Positions 12,101-20,839 of a stretch of DNA of 35,517 bases are shown here, piece after piece. Below the pieces are notes generated by a model, which searched no databases, was not told the DNA's origin, and was given only the letters and a program-made list of their open reading frames with translations. This DNA is from JAKAQB01 sp027320105 (GTDB taxonomy: Bacteria; Actinomycetota; Acidimicrobiia; Acidimicrobiales; Palsa-688). A program made the position numbers and the translations under genes. Within the stretch, counting starts at the first letter, position 1, and each line of letters opens with the position of its first letter. The stretch is taken from positions 1 to 35,517 of the forward strand of contig DAHVMA010000076.1 of assembly GCA_027320105.1 (NCBI GenBank), in the 5' to 3' direction.

Positions 12101-13222
12101 CTAGTCGCGCTCCGCGAGCACGGCCGCATAGGTCCCGGGCGCAACGTTGCGCCCGGTGAGCAGCACGACGAGCCTTCCCCTGCGCTGCGCACGGCCTGCC
12201 AGCACGGCGGCCCGGCCAGCACGGCCTGCCAGCACGGCGGCCCGGCCAGCACGGCCTGCCAGCACGGCGGCCCGGCCAGCACGGCCTGCCAGCACGGCGG
12301 CCAGTCCTGCGGCGCCGGCCCCTTCGACCACCAGGCCCTCCGCGGCGAACAGCCAGCGCATCGCCGAGCGGATCTCGTCCTCGGTCACCCGCTCGATGCG
12401 CGCCCGGCCGGCGGCCACCGCCCCGCCGATGACGGCCGGGGTCGGCGACCCCTCTTCCAGGTTTCCCGACAGGCCGTCGGCGATGGTCGCTGCGACGTCC
12501 ACCGTGACGATCGCGCCGGCTTCGACCGCCGCGCCGACAGCCGGGGAGGCCACCGCCTCGACAGCGACGACGGTGACGTCGGGCCGGCCCTCCGCCCAAA
12601 GGCACAACCCCGACGCCAGTCCGCCGCCCCCGAGGGGGGTGACGACGGTGAGCGGGCCGCCGTCTTCGGGGAGCTGGTCCCCGAGCTCGGCACCGAGGGA
12701 GGACTGGCCGGCGATGACCGCCCAGTCGCTGTAGCTCGAGACGTACGTGGCGGCGGCAAGGTCCATCTCCACGAGACGGCGGGCCGCCGCCTCGGCCTGC
12801 TCGTAGGTGGCACCTTCCGTCCGGAGCGTGACGCGGCTCCGAGGGACGGCTTCCCAGCGGCGCAGGGCGGCGAGCTTGCTCTGCGAGGCCGTCGCGGCGG
12901 TTACGACGGTGACCGGCCGGCCGAGCCGGTTTGCGGCCCAGGCCATGCCCAGGGCGTGGTTGCCGGCGCTGGCGCTCACGGCGTGGGCCTCATCAGGCAG
13001 GCTCGTCAGTGCGGCCAGAGCACCGCGGACCTTGAAGGCACCGGTCGGCTGGGCGATCTCGAGCTTGAGCAACGCCGGCGTCGGCCCGCCGGGGGTCGGC
13101 ACCTCCGTCGCCCGGAGCGGCGTGGGCGGGAGATGGTGGGTCACCGCAGCGAGGGCGCCGGCTCGTTCTGCCGCCGTCGGCGGCCGGAGCCGGTCCGTGA
13201 CCGCTCGGTGTGACGTGGCCAT
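12101..13222 (-). CDS. PLP-dependent threonine/serine dehydratase with minisatellite insert
   Basis: A 373-aa fold-type-II PLP enzyme, expected to deaminate threonine, serine or a hydroxyamino acid to the 2-oxo acid. The Schiff-base lysine is K64 in QPTGAFKVRGA. Other signatures are SASAGNHALGMA and the phosphate-binding PLGGGGLASG. Near the C-terminus the family's EGAGAAGLAAVL strand is followed by an exact decapeptide repeat (AVLAGRAGRA, about 3.7 copies, residues about 305-344). The normal VVLLTGRN strand then resumes, so the repeat is a frame-neutral insertion. It has no ACT regulatory domain, pointing to the catabolic rather than the isoleucine-feedback type. The start is ATG at 13222 without a clear ribosome site, divergent by 34 bp from mmsA. 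Ammonia release next to gltBD is metabolically sensible. Confidence 0.88.
   Translation of the reverse strand: MATSHRAVTDRLRPPTAAERAGALAAVTHHLPPTPLRATEVPTPGGPTPALLKLEIAQPTGAFKVRGALAALTSLPDEAHAVSASAGNHALGMAWAANRLGRPVTVVTAATASQSKLAALRRWEAVPRSRVTLRTEGATYEQAEAAARRLVEMDLAAATYVSSYSDWAVIAGQSSLGAELGDQLPEDGGPLTVVTPLGGGGLASGLCLWAEGRPDVTVVAVEAVASPAVGAAVEAGAIVTVDVAATIADGLSGNLEEGSPTPAVIGGAVAAGRARIERVTEDEIRSAMRWLFAAEGLVVEGAGAAGLAAVLAGRAGRAAVLAGRAGRAAVLAGRAGRAAVLAGRAQRRGRLVVLLTGRNVAPGTYAAVLAERD
12189..12302. repeat. 30-bp minisatellite inside dehydratase gene
   Basis: A 30-bp unit is repeated head-to-tail about 3.8 times without mismatch (units begin at 12191, 12221, 12251 and 12281). Each unit contains two diverged halves sharing CCAGCACGGC. 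The length is a multiple of three, so copy-number changes keep the reading frame and add or remove ten residues. Confidence 0.95.
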
Positions 13223-13256
13223 GGGAGCCCGAAGCTAGCGGCAGTACGGTGGGGTC

Positions 13257-14747
<1,491 letters not shown>

Positions 14748-14791
14748 CCCGCTCTCGCCCCGATAGCCATAGCCAGTTCCATGCGCTAGGT

Positions 14792-14805
14792 TGACTGATC
14801 GTTCA
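14792..14805 (+). promoter_or_regulatory. Operator copy 1, upstream of aminotransferase
   Basis: TGACTGATCGTTCA, the exact reverse complement of the site at 25828-25841. It is an imperfect palindrome with TGA/TCA ends and a GATC core. It lies 23 bp before the aminotransferase ATG and overlaps the 3' end of a -10-like TAGGTT (14787-14792). A bound repressor would block the promoter. Confidence 0.75.
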
Positions 14806-14827
14806 GGCAGCTTCTGTGGAGGCAACC

Positions 14828-16198
14828 ATGGCGACGACCACGTCCGAGATCGACCAGCGGCTCGAGGAGGTCGTCGCCGAGCAGGAGCGCATCTTCGTGC
14901 GTCGCCAACCGGGCTCCGCCCAGAGGGCGGTGCGGGCCCTGGCCCACCTGGCCGGCGGGGTCACCTCCAGCTGGCAGATAACCCGACCCCAGCCCGTGTG
15001 GTTGAGCCACGGTGCCGGCTCGAAGATCTACGACGTCGACGGCGGCGAGTACGTGGACATGCACGGCGGCTACGGGGCGGGCTTGGCGGGCCACGCCCAC
15101 CCGGCAGTGGTCGAGGCGGTGCAACGCCAGGTCGCCCGCGGCACCCACTTCGCCCAGCCCACCGACGACGCCATCGCAGTATCGGAGCACCTGGCGGGGC
15201 GGTGGGGCCTGCCGCTGTGGCGGTTCTGCAACTCGGGGACCGAGGCGACGATGGACGCCGTGCACCTGATGCGGGCGTTCACCGGCCGCGACCTCATCCT
15301 CAAGGTCGAGGGTTGCTACCACGGCCACCACGACTCGGTCCAGGTGTCGGTCGCGCCCGACGCCGGAGACGTCGGCCCGGCCCTACAACCCAACGCGGTG
15401 GCGGCGAGCACCGGCATCCCGGCCGCCATCCGGGAGCTGACGGTCATCGTGAACTTCAATGACCTCGGGAGCGTCGAGCGCGCTCTCGAGGCGCACGCCG
15501 GCCAGGTCGCCGGCATGATCATCGAGCCGGTGATGATGAACGCCGGCATCATCCCCCCGGACGAGGGCTACCTCGCCGGCCTGAAGGAGCTGTTGCACGG
15601 CCACGGGGCGCTGCTCAGCTTCGACGAGGTGAAGACGGGCCTGACAGTCGGCCCCGGCGGGATGACGGCTGCCTCCGGCGTGCAGCCAGATCTGGTCACC
15701 CTGGCCAAGTCGATCGGCGGCGGCCTCTGCTGCGGCGCCGTCGGCGGCACGGACGAGGTGATGGGTTTCGTCGCCTCCGGAGGCTACGAGATGGTCGGCA
15801 CCTTCAACGGCAACCCGCTTACGATGGCGGCGACGCGTGCGGTCATGGAGAGCGTGGCGACCCCCGCGGCCTACGAGCGCATCGCGCTGCTCCACCGCCG
15901 CGTCGAGGAAGGTTTGGGGGAGTCGATCGCCGCCCACGGCCTCGTCGCTCACCCGGTGATCGTCGGGGCGAAGGGGTGCGTGACGTTCTCCGCCCACCTG
16001 GTTCGCAACTACCGCGACTTTCTCGACGTCGACGGCCGCTACAACCATGCCCACTGGCTGTTCCAGCACAACGGAGGGGTCTTCCTCCCGCCGTGGGGCA
16101 AGACGGAGCAGTGGCTGGTGTCGGTGCAGCACGAGGAAGCCGACGTCGAGCGGTTCCTCGACAACTTCGAGCGGTTCGCGGGCGCCGTCGGCGGCTGA
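14828..16198 (+). CDS. Class-III aminotransferase (GSA-aminomutase-like)
   Basis: A 456-aa PLP enzyme of fold type I, class III. Visible are YVDMHGGYGAGLAGHAHPAVVEA, the cofactor-binding FCNSGTEATMDAV, KVEGCYHGHHDS as in glutamate-1-semialdehyde aminomutases, the Asp of SFDEVKTG and the Schiff-base Lys of VTLAKSIGGGL. ATG at 14828 is chosen because GGAGG precedes it by 5 bases; a GTG at 14816 in the same frame has no such site. Its place next to mmsA and between operator copies makes a catabolic omega- or beta-amino acid transaminase more likely than a haem-pathway mutase. The substrate cannot be fixed from sequence. Confidence 0.88.
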   Translation: MATTTSEIDQRLEEVVAEQERIFVRRQPGSAQRAVRALAHLAGGVTSSWQITRPQPVWLSHGAGSKIYDVDGGEYVDMHGGYGAGLAGHAHPAVVEAVQRQVARGTHFAQPTDDAIAVSEHLAGRWGLPLWRFCNSGTEATMDAVHLMRAFTGRDLILKVEGCYHGHHDSVQVSVAPDAGDVGPALQPNAVAASTGIPAAIRELTVIVNFNDLGSVERALEAHAGQVAGMIIEPVMMNAGIIPPDEGYLAGLKELLHGHGALLSFDEVKTGLTVGPGGMTAASGVQPDLVTLAKSIGGGLCCGAVGGTDEVMGFVASGGYEMVGTFNGNPLTMAATRAVMESVATPAAYERIALLHRRVEEGLGESIAAHGLVAHPVIVGAKGCVTFSAHLVRNYRDFLDVDGRYNHAHWLFQHNGGVFLPPWGKTEQWLVSVQHEEADVERFLDNFERFAGAVGG

Positions 16199-16220
16199 CG
16201 CGCGCCGCCGGGGACCTCCA

Positions 16221-16246
16221 CCGGTGCCTTGCACGCCCGGCACCGG
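16221..16246. repeat. Conserved hairpin block upstream of first binding-protein gene
   Basis: CCGGTGCC (16221-16228) and GGCACCGG (16239-16246) form a perfect 8-bp stem around the loop TTGCACGCCC. The same structure, with a paired base change, occurs at 22794-22819 on the opposite strand, and a degenerate copy lies near 18436-18460. It starts 22 bp after the aminotransferase stop, so it may also end that transcript, although no U-tract follows. Confidence 0.75.
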
Positions 16247-16266
16247 CATGGTTTACTTCACGACGC

Positions 16267-16280
16267 TGACTAACCGTTCA
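16267..16280 (+). promoter_or_regulatory. Operator copy 2, upstream of first binding-protein gene
   Basis: TGACTAACCGTTCA matches copy 1 at 12 of 14 positions, with the TGACT and CGTTCA ends kept. It sits 53 bp before the binding-protein ATG. A -35-like TTTACT (16252-16257) lies 9 bp upstream, in the same place as TTGACT in the paralogous region at 22783-22790. Confidence 0.7.
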
Positions 16281-16333
16281 ACCATTGGGCCGGCGGCTTC
16301 CTCGGCAACGAATGGGATGAGGAGGGGAAACCG

Positions 16334-18241
16334 ATGAGGCACCCGCGAGAGGGTTGGAACGAGGGGCATCGGGGGGCGCGGACCGAGACGCCGACCGGCG
16401 GCCGGGCGCCGGGCCGGGGGAGGCGCGTTGGCGGTCCGGTCCTCGTGTGCGTCCTCGCGCTCGTGCTCTCCGCTTGCGGCGCGGTGTCGCACCCCACCAG
16501 CACGACGTCGGGGGGCAAGCCGCTGAACGGCGGTACCGCCAGCTACGCGATGCCCGCAGCCGGAGACGAGTTCAGCTGGATGCTCGGCCCGTTCGTCAAC
16601 CAGGCGAACTTCGAGCCGTACGAGGCCAACATCACCAACGGGATGTGGCGGCCCCTCTATTTCCCGGGCGGGCCCGCCAACCCTGGGGTCGACTACGGGA
16701 TCTCGCTCGCCTACCCGCCGGTGTACTCCAACCATGACTCGACGGTCACCGTCACCCTCCGCCGGGACTACAAGTGGCCCGACGGCACGCCGGTCACCAC
16801 GGCCGACGTGCAGTTCTGGTTCCAGCTCGAGGCGGCCGGCGTGCAGCTCGGGAAGTACGCCCCGCACGCACCGGGTGAGATCCCCAACGACATCAAGAGC
16901 ATTGCCTACAACAGCCCGTACAAGTTCACCATCCAGCTCATCCACTCCTACAACCCCGTGTGGTTCACAAACAACCAGCTCACCTACGTCTACCCCGTGC
17001 CGCGCCAGGCGTGGGACAAGACGTGCGCCACCTGCACCGTGGGCAACAACGCTGCGACGATGTCGGGGGCGGAGAAGGTCTACAACTTCCTCTACGGGCA
17101 GTCCGAGAAGCTCGCCACCTACGCGACGAACCCTATCTGGAAGGTCGTCGACGGGCCATGGGTCATCTCCTCGTTCAACTCGGCGACCTACCACACGGTC
17201 ATGGCCCGGAACAACAAGTACACCGGTCCGGGCATGCCCCACCTGAGCTCGTATGGGGTGTACAGCTTCAACTCCGACACCGCCGAGCTGGACGCAGTCC
17301 GCTCAGGGGTCGTGACCTATGGATGGCTCCCGCACAGTGACGCCAGCATCGCGAAGACGTACGAAGCCCAAGGATTCTCCTTCAAGCCCTGGTACTCCTT
17401 CTACAACCAGGACATCGAGTTCGGCTACACGAGCAAGCAGTGGGGCCCGATCGTGAGCCAGCTCTACGTGCGCCAAGCCCTGCAGCACCTCGTGGACGAG
17501 TCGCTCTACATCAAGTACGCGATGCATGGCTACGGCCTCTACGAGTGGGGGATGGTGCCGGTCTACCCGGGCAGCAGCTACGTGTCGCCAGCCATCACTC
17601 ACCCGCTCTACCCGTACTCGGTCAGCGCGGCCGAGAAGCTCCTCGCCGCGCACGGCTGGGTGAAGGGCTCCTCGGGCGTCGACGTCTGCGAGCGCCCAGG
17701 CAGCGCGAGCAACGAGTGCGGGGCGGGCATATCGAGGGGCGAGCCGCTCAGCCTGCTGTTCATGTACTCCACCGGCTCGCCGAGCTTCCTCGCCCAGGTC
17801 GAGGCGTTCGCCTCGACAGCGAAGAGTGTCGGGGTCCAGATCAGCCTGGACGGCCAGACGACCACATCCATGTACTCGATCGCGGGCGTGTGCCCGCCGG
17901 GACCGTGCAAGTGGGGGATGGCGGGCTATGCCGACTTCATGTGGGACTACGGCGAGAACAACATCGTGCCCGTTGGCACCGAGCAGTTCGGCAAGGGCAA
18001 CTACTGGGGTGGCGGTTGGAGCTCACCGACCGCCCAGAACCTCATGAACCTTGCTCACGACGGGACCGGCTCCGCCCCGATCTTCCGGGACGAGAACTAC
18101 ATCTCCCAGCAGGTGGCCTCGCTGTGGTGGCCGGTCCCGGCACAGGAGCTGCTCCTCGTGAGCAACAAGCTGAAGGGTTGGACACCACTGCAGGCCTACG
18201 TCGACCCCATGCCCTCCCGGTGGTACTACGTGAGCAAGTGA
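16334..18241 (+). CDS. Family-5 ABC solute-binding lipoprotein, paralogue A
   Basis: A 635-aa extracytoplasmic binding protein of the oligopeptide/nickel (SBP family 5) type. The signal peptide has a basic start, a hydrophobic core VLVCVLALVL and the lipobox LSAC, with lipidated Cys48. The mature part has family features such as GGTASYAM, MWRPLYFPGG, KWPDGTPVTTADVQFWFQLE and VRQALQHLVDE. It also has unusual conserved Cys pairs (CATC, CERPGSASNEC, CPPGPCKWG), probably disulfides. GGAGGGG lies 7 bases before ATG at 16334. No permease or ATPase gene is adjacent, so it must share a transporter encoded elsewhere or act as a sensor. Its close paralogue is at 20790-22706, and both have the same operator. 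The ligand is unknown. Confidence 0.92.
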   Translation: MRHPREGWNEGHRGARTETPTGGRAPGRGRRVGGPVLVCVLALVLSACGAVSHPTSTTSGGKPLNGGTASYAMPAAGDEFSWMLGPFVNQANFEPYEANITNGMWRPLYFPGGPANPGVDYGISLAYPPVYSNHDSTVTVTLRRDYKWPDGTPVTTADVQFWFQLEAAGVQLGKYAPHAPGEIPNDIKSIAYNSPYKFTIQLIHSYNPVWFTNNQLTYVYPVPRQAWDKTCATCTVGNNAATMSGAEKVYNFLYGQSEKLATYATNPIWKVVDGPWVISSFNSATYHTVMARNNKYTGPGMPHLSSYGVYSFNSDTAELDAVRSGVVTYGWLPHSDASIAKTYEAQGFSFKPWYSFYNQDIEFGYTSKQWGPIVSQLYVRQALQHLVDESLYIKYAMHGYGLYEWGMVPVYPGSSYVSPAITHPLYPYSVSAAEKLLAAHGWVKGSSGVDVCERPGSASNECGAGISRGEPLSLLFMYSTGSPSFLAQVEAFASTAKSVGVQISLDGQTTTSMYSIAGVCPPGPCKWGMAGYADFMWDYGENNIVPVGTEQFGKGNYWGGGWSSPTAQNLMNLAHDGTGSAPIFRDENYISQQVASLWWPVPAQELLLVSNKLKGWTPLQAYVDPMPSRWYYVSK

Positions 18242-18389
18242 GCCAGCGGGTGAGCGGGAAGGAGTGAGGCCGCACAGCCCCCCCGCCACCCGACTCTGCT
18301 TGTTCGTCTCCCACTGGCCGGCTGACCGTGCGCGCAAGCATGCGCCGATGGCGCGGGGAGGCGCGCCCAGTGCCGGCGTAGCACGAGCG

Positions 18390-18408
18390 AGCCGGCGTGT
18401 CGCCGGCT
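18390..18408 (+). terminator. Strong GC hairpin downstream of binding-protein gene
   Basis: AGCCGGCG (18390-18397), loop TGT, then CGCCGGCT (18401-18408) form a perfect 8-bp stem with a 3-base loop. It lies about 150 bp beyond the binding-protein stop. No T-run follows, so termination is plausible but unproven. Confidence 0.4.
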
Positions 18409-18460
18409 GACGCGCTCCGCCCGGGGAGCTCCAGCGGGCGCCTTGTACGCACCGGTGTTC
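18406..18460 (+). repeat. Orphan degenerate copy of binding-protein upstream block
   Basis: This stretch aligns with 16193-16246: GGCTGACGCGC, then a GGGGA-CTCCA core, then GCGCCTTGTACGC against GTGCCTTGCACGC. The aligned part of 16193 onward includes the last codons and stop of the aminotransferase gene. The stem here is imperfect (GCGCC with GGTGT) and no good operator follows, so it looks like a decayed duplicate with no gene attached. Confidence 0.6.
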
Positions 18461-18483
18461 CTCGCTAACGCTAGCTGAAGCAC

Positions 18484-18511
18484 CGGGTCTTCCTGTTCGG
18501 GTCTTCCTGTC
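18484..18511 (+). repeat. 14-bp tandem duplication
   Basis: CGGGTCTTCCTGTT (18484-18497) is followed directly by CGGGTCTTCCTGTC (18498-18511), differing only in the last base. It lies in gene-free DNA and no function is apparent. Confidence 0.85.
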
Positions 18512-18663
18512 CTGCAGTTCGCCGTCGCTTGCCCCGCCCGCCGTGGCCGGCATTCCCCATGTGAGCCCCGTTGTCCGGGACTTTCGCCGAACAGGACCAT
18601 TTGCACTCCTATTGCTTCCGCCAACACCACGGGGAGCGGCGGGAAGTGGTCCCTCGCTGCGAA

Positions 18664-18706
18664 CTTTGGAAGCCCGTTGTCGCTGGACGACAACAACCTT
18701 CCAAAG
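18664..18706. repeat. 43-nt two-part perfect hairpin
   Basis: CTTTGGAAG (18664-18672) pairs with CTTCCAAAG (18698-18706). After a 3x3 internal loop, GTTGTCG (18676-18682) pairs with CGACAAC (18688-18694) around the 5-base loop CTGGA. All 16 pairs are perfect. It lies in gene-free DNA upstream of the TetR operator. It could be a small structured RNA, a transcription stop or a mobile-element remnant; the sequence does not decide. Confidence 0.75.
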
Positions 18707-18862
18707 GTCCATCAGGCCGGCAGCTTGGCGACCACTCTCGGTGGGCGCGGTGGGCAAGCTCGCAGTGACAGCGTCTGCTCCGCAGTGCAGCGTCGTGCTC
18801 CGCTGAAGCTGTTGAGCTCGGTTCCTGGTGGACAGTTGAGGTCACGGTCCCTGCTGGCCTCC

Positions 18863-18888
18863 TACTGTACCGTCCAGACGGTACAGTA
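18863..18888. promoter_or_regulatory. Perfect 26-bp dyad, TetR operator
   Basis: TACTGTACCGTC (18863-18874), centre CA, then GACGGTACAGTA (18877-18888) is a perfect 12+12 inverted repeat ending 5 bp before the GTG of the TetR gene. The inner ACCGTC/GACGGT arms are typical of TetR-family sites. A -10-like TACAGT (18882-18887) lies within the right arm and there is no ribosome site, so the regulator is probably leaderless and directly self-repressed. Confidence 0.88.
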
Positions 18889-18893
18889 AGGCT

Positions 18894-19529
18894 GTGGCCG
18901 CCACCCCTTCGCATTCACAGTCTGGGACCAAAGAGCGCATCATCCGCGCTGCAGAGGATCTCGTCATCCGCGACGGGGTTTCCAAGCTCACGATCGAGGC
19001 GGCCGCCAACGAGGCAGGGCTGAGCAAGGGGGGCGTGCTCTACCACTTCCCGAGCCGGGACGCCCTCGTCTCGGCGATGCTGGCCCGCTTCGTCGAGAGC
19101 TTCGACGAGGATCTGGAGCACCACGGTGCCCTCGGAGACCAGCCGGGGGACTTCACCCGGGCCTACGTCGTAGCGACGCTCGAGCCCACCGACGAGCCCG
19201 ACGAGCCCGACGTGCCTGACGAGCCCGACGACGTGCGGGACCGGAGCCTGAGCGGCGCCCTTCTTGCTGGCATGGCCTCGGACCCCCGCCTGCTCGCACC
19301 GCTCCGGGAGCGCTTCGACCACTGGCAGGCACGGATCGAGCGCGACGGCCTCGACCCGGCGATCGCCACCCTCCTGCGCCTCGCGGCCGACGGCATCTGG
19401 CTGAGCGACCTCTTCGGCGTCGCTCCGGTCCACGGCGAGCTCCGCAAGCGGGTCGGCGAGGCACTGGCCAGGTTGCTGGAGGACTCGATCGACGCGGGAC
19501 CGGGGCGGGGGAAGGGGGCGCAAGGATGA
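18894..19529 (+). CDS. TetR-family repressor of adjacent MFS exporter
   Basis: A 211-aa TetR regulator starting with GTG at 18894. The DNA-binding domain is clear (residues about 12-60: KERIIRAAEDLVIRDGVSKLT, ANEAGLSKGGVLYHFPSRDALV). The C-terminal part is helical and interrupted by an acidic Pro repeat (DEPDEPDVPDEPDD, residues about 100-115) encoded by near-repeated GACGAGCCC units, unusual for the family and probably a flexible loop. The stop overlaps the MFS start as ATGA, so the two are one operon. The perfect dyad immediately upstream strongly suggests autoregulation relieved by the exporter's substrate. It is not close in sequence to the TetR at 22882-23541. Confidence 0.92.
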   Translation: MAATPSHSQSGTKERIIRAAEDLVIRDGVSKLTIEAAANEAGLSKGGVLYHFPSRDALVSAMLARFVESFDEDLEHHGALGDQPGDFTRAYVVATLEPTDEPDEPDVPDEPDDVRDRSLSGALLAGMASDPRLLAPLRERFDHWQARIERDGLDPAIATLLRLAADGIWLSDLFGVAPVHGELRKRVGEALARLLEDSIDAGPGRGKGAQG

Positions 19530-20839
19530 CGGCCTTCGATGCAACCGAGGTCCGCCGGCCAGGTGCCGCCGCAAGCTCCGCCGAGGGAAGCGCCGCTCGG
19601 GGGCCCGGCGGCTGCGGCGACAGGCGGGCCGCCCGGCGACTCGTCGTCGCGCTGTCCCTCTCGGCCTTTGCCGAGTGGGGAGGTGCGAGCGCCATCCTGC
19701 CGCTGCTGCCGGTCTACCTCCGCCGCCACGGGTCCTCGGTGCCCCTCGTCGGGCTCACGATGGGGGCGTTCTTCCTGGCGGCCGTCGCCGTCCAGTACCC
19801 GCTCGGGCGGCTCTCGGACCGGATCGGGCGCCGGACGATCCAGGTCGCCGGCCTCGTCACCTATGCCGTCGCAACCGTGCTCTTCTTCTTCTTCTCAGCG
19901 CCGCTCGCGACACTCGCCTTCCGCGCCGTCCAGGGGGTCGGAACCGGCGTCGTCGACGTCGCCAACGCCGCCACCATCGGAGAAGTGGTCCCGAGAAGGG
20001 CCCAGGGCCGTGCCTTCGGCGCCCTCTACGGGATGCAGACAGTCGGCATGGCGATCGGTCCGTTGTTGGGCGGGCTCGCCGGCCTCGGCGGCATGCGATG
20101 GCTCTTCCTCGGCGCGGCCGGTGCCGTCCTGGCAGCGGCGGCCCCGATCGCCGCCTTCGTGCCAGGCGGCCGGAGGGCCGAGGCAACCCCCGACCAGCCT
20201 CGACTGCCTCTTTGGAGGAACCGCTCGGTCCTCGGGGTCGTCGTCGCCTTCGTTGCCGTCGGGATCATCACCGGCATGTACGAGGTCTGCTGGAGCCTGC
20301 TCCTCGTCCTTCGCGGCGCGACCCCATGGGAGATCGGGCTCTCCTGGACCCTGTTCGCCCTGCCGTTCGCGGTCGTGTCGCTGCCAGCGGGATGGCTCGT
20401 CGACCGTCTCGACCGGCGCCACCTCGTGGTCGTGGCGCTGGCCGGAACAGGTGGTTTCGCGGCCGCCTACCCCTTCGTCCACTCGGTCGCCTGGCTGATC
20501 GGGCTCGGGGGCGCAGAGGCCGTGATCACCGCAGCAGGCTGGCCGGCCCAGTCCGCCCAGCTCGCCCACTCGGTCCCTTCCCGTGACATCGGCCGAGCAC
20601 AGGGGGCCGCCGCGACCGCGCAGACCGCCGCCATCGCCGTCGCAGCGACGGTCTCGGGAGCGCTCTTCGGCGTCGCGCCGGGCCTGCCGTTCCTCCTGTC
20701 GTCCGGCGCAGTCGCGCTCGGCCTCGGCGTGCTCACGGTCATCTGGCGGGGGGTGTCCGGGCGCGGCCCTGCCATGACCGCCGGTCAGGTCACTTCACGA
20801 AGTACCACCGGGACACCTGGTAGTTGGCGTACGGACTGA
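19526..20839 (+). CDS. MFS efflux transporter
   Basis: A 437-aa inner-membrane exporter of the major facilitator superfamily with about 12 hydrophobic helices after a polar 35-residue N-terminus. The loop 2-3 signature GRLSDRIGRRT is present, and a second conserved loop (GWLVDRLDRRH) marks the other half. It is translationally coupled to its TetR through ATGA, the standard arrangement for a drug or metabolite efflux pump. The last 16 codons are antisense to the end of the convergent binding-protein gene (50-bp overlap), so the C-terminal tail is probably a read-through extension without a conserved role. The substrate is unknown. Confidence 0.92.
   Translation: MTAFDATEVRRPGAAASSAEGSAARGPGGCGDRRAARRLVVALSLSAFAEWGGASAILPLLPVYLRRHGSSVPLVGLTMGAFFLAAVAVQYPLGRLSDRIGRRTIQVAGLVTYAVATVLFFFFSAPLATLAFRAVQGVGTGVVDVANAATIGEVVPRRAQGRAFGALYGMQTVGMAIGPLLGGLAGLGGMRWLFLGAAGAVLAAAAPIAAFVPGGRRAEATPDQPRLPLWRNRSVLGVVVAFVAVGIITGMYEVCWSLLLVLRGATPWEIGLSWTLFALPFAVVSLPAGWLVDRLDRRHLVVVALAGTGGFAAAYPFVHSVAWLIGLGGAEAVITAAGWPAQSAQLAHSVPSRDIGRAQGAAATAQTAAIAVAATVSGALFGVAPGLPFLLSSGAVALGLGVLTVIWRGVSGRGPAMTAGQVTSRSTTGTPGSWRTD

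Larger units (their letters stand above)
18242..18893. other. Gene-free stretch with several structured elements
   Basis: No coding frame here looks real. The stretch holds a hairpin (18390-18408), a degenerate copy of the block found upstream of both binding-protein genes (about 18406-18460), a 14-bp tandem duplication (18484-18511), a 43-nt two-part hairpin (18664-18706) and the TetR operator (18863-18888). G+C content from about 18540 is visibly lower than in the surrounding genes, so part of it may be a relic of an inserted element. Confidence 0.65.

Noticed and set aside
12031..12282. Upstream extension of gltB with Cys/Trp repeats
   Set aside because: The repeat is the minisatellite of the dehydratase read in another frame on the same strand; the real start has a ribosome site at 12030 and the family N-terminus.
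12189..12302. Possible CRISPR array
   Set aside because: The units are contiguous with no unique spacers and lie inside a coding frame.
18541..18660. Possible insertion-sequence remnant near TTGTCCGGGACTTTCG
   Set aside because: Lower G+C and inverted pairs are suggestive, but no transposase frame, target duplication or terminal repeats could be shown.
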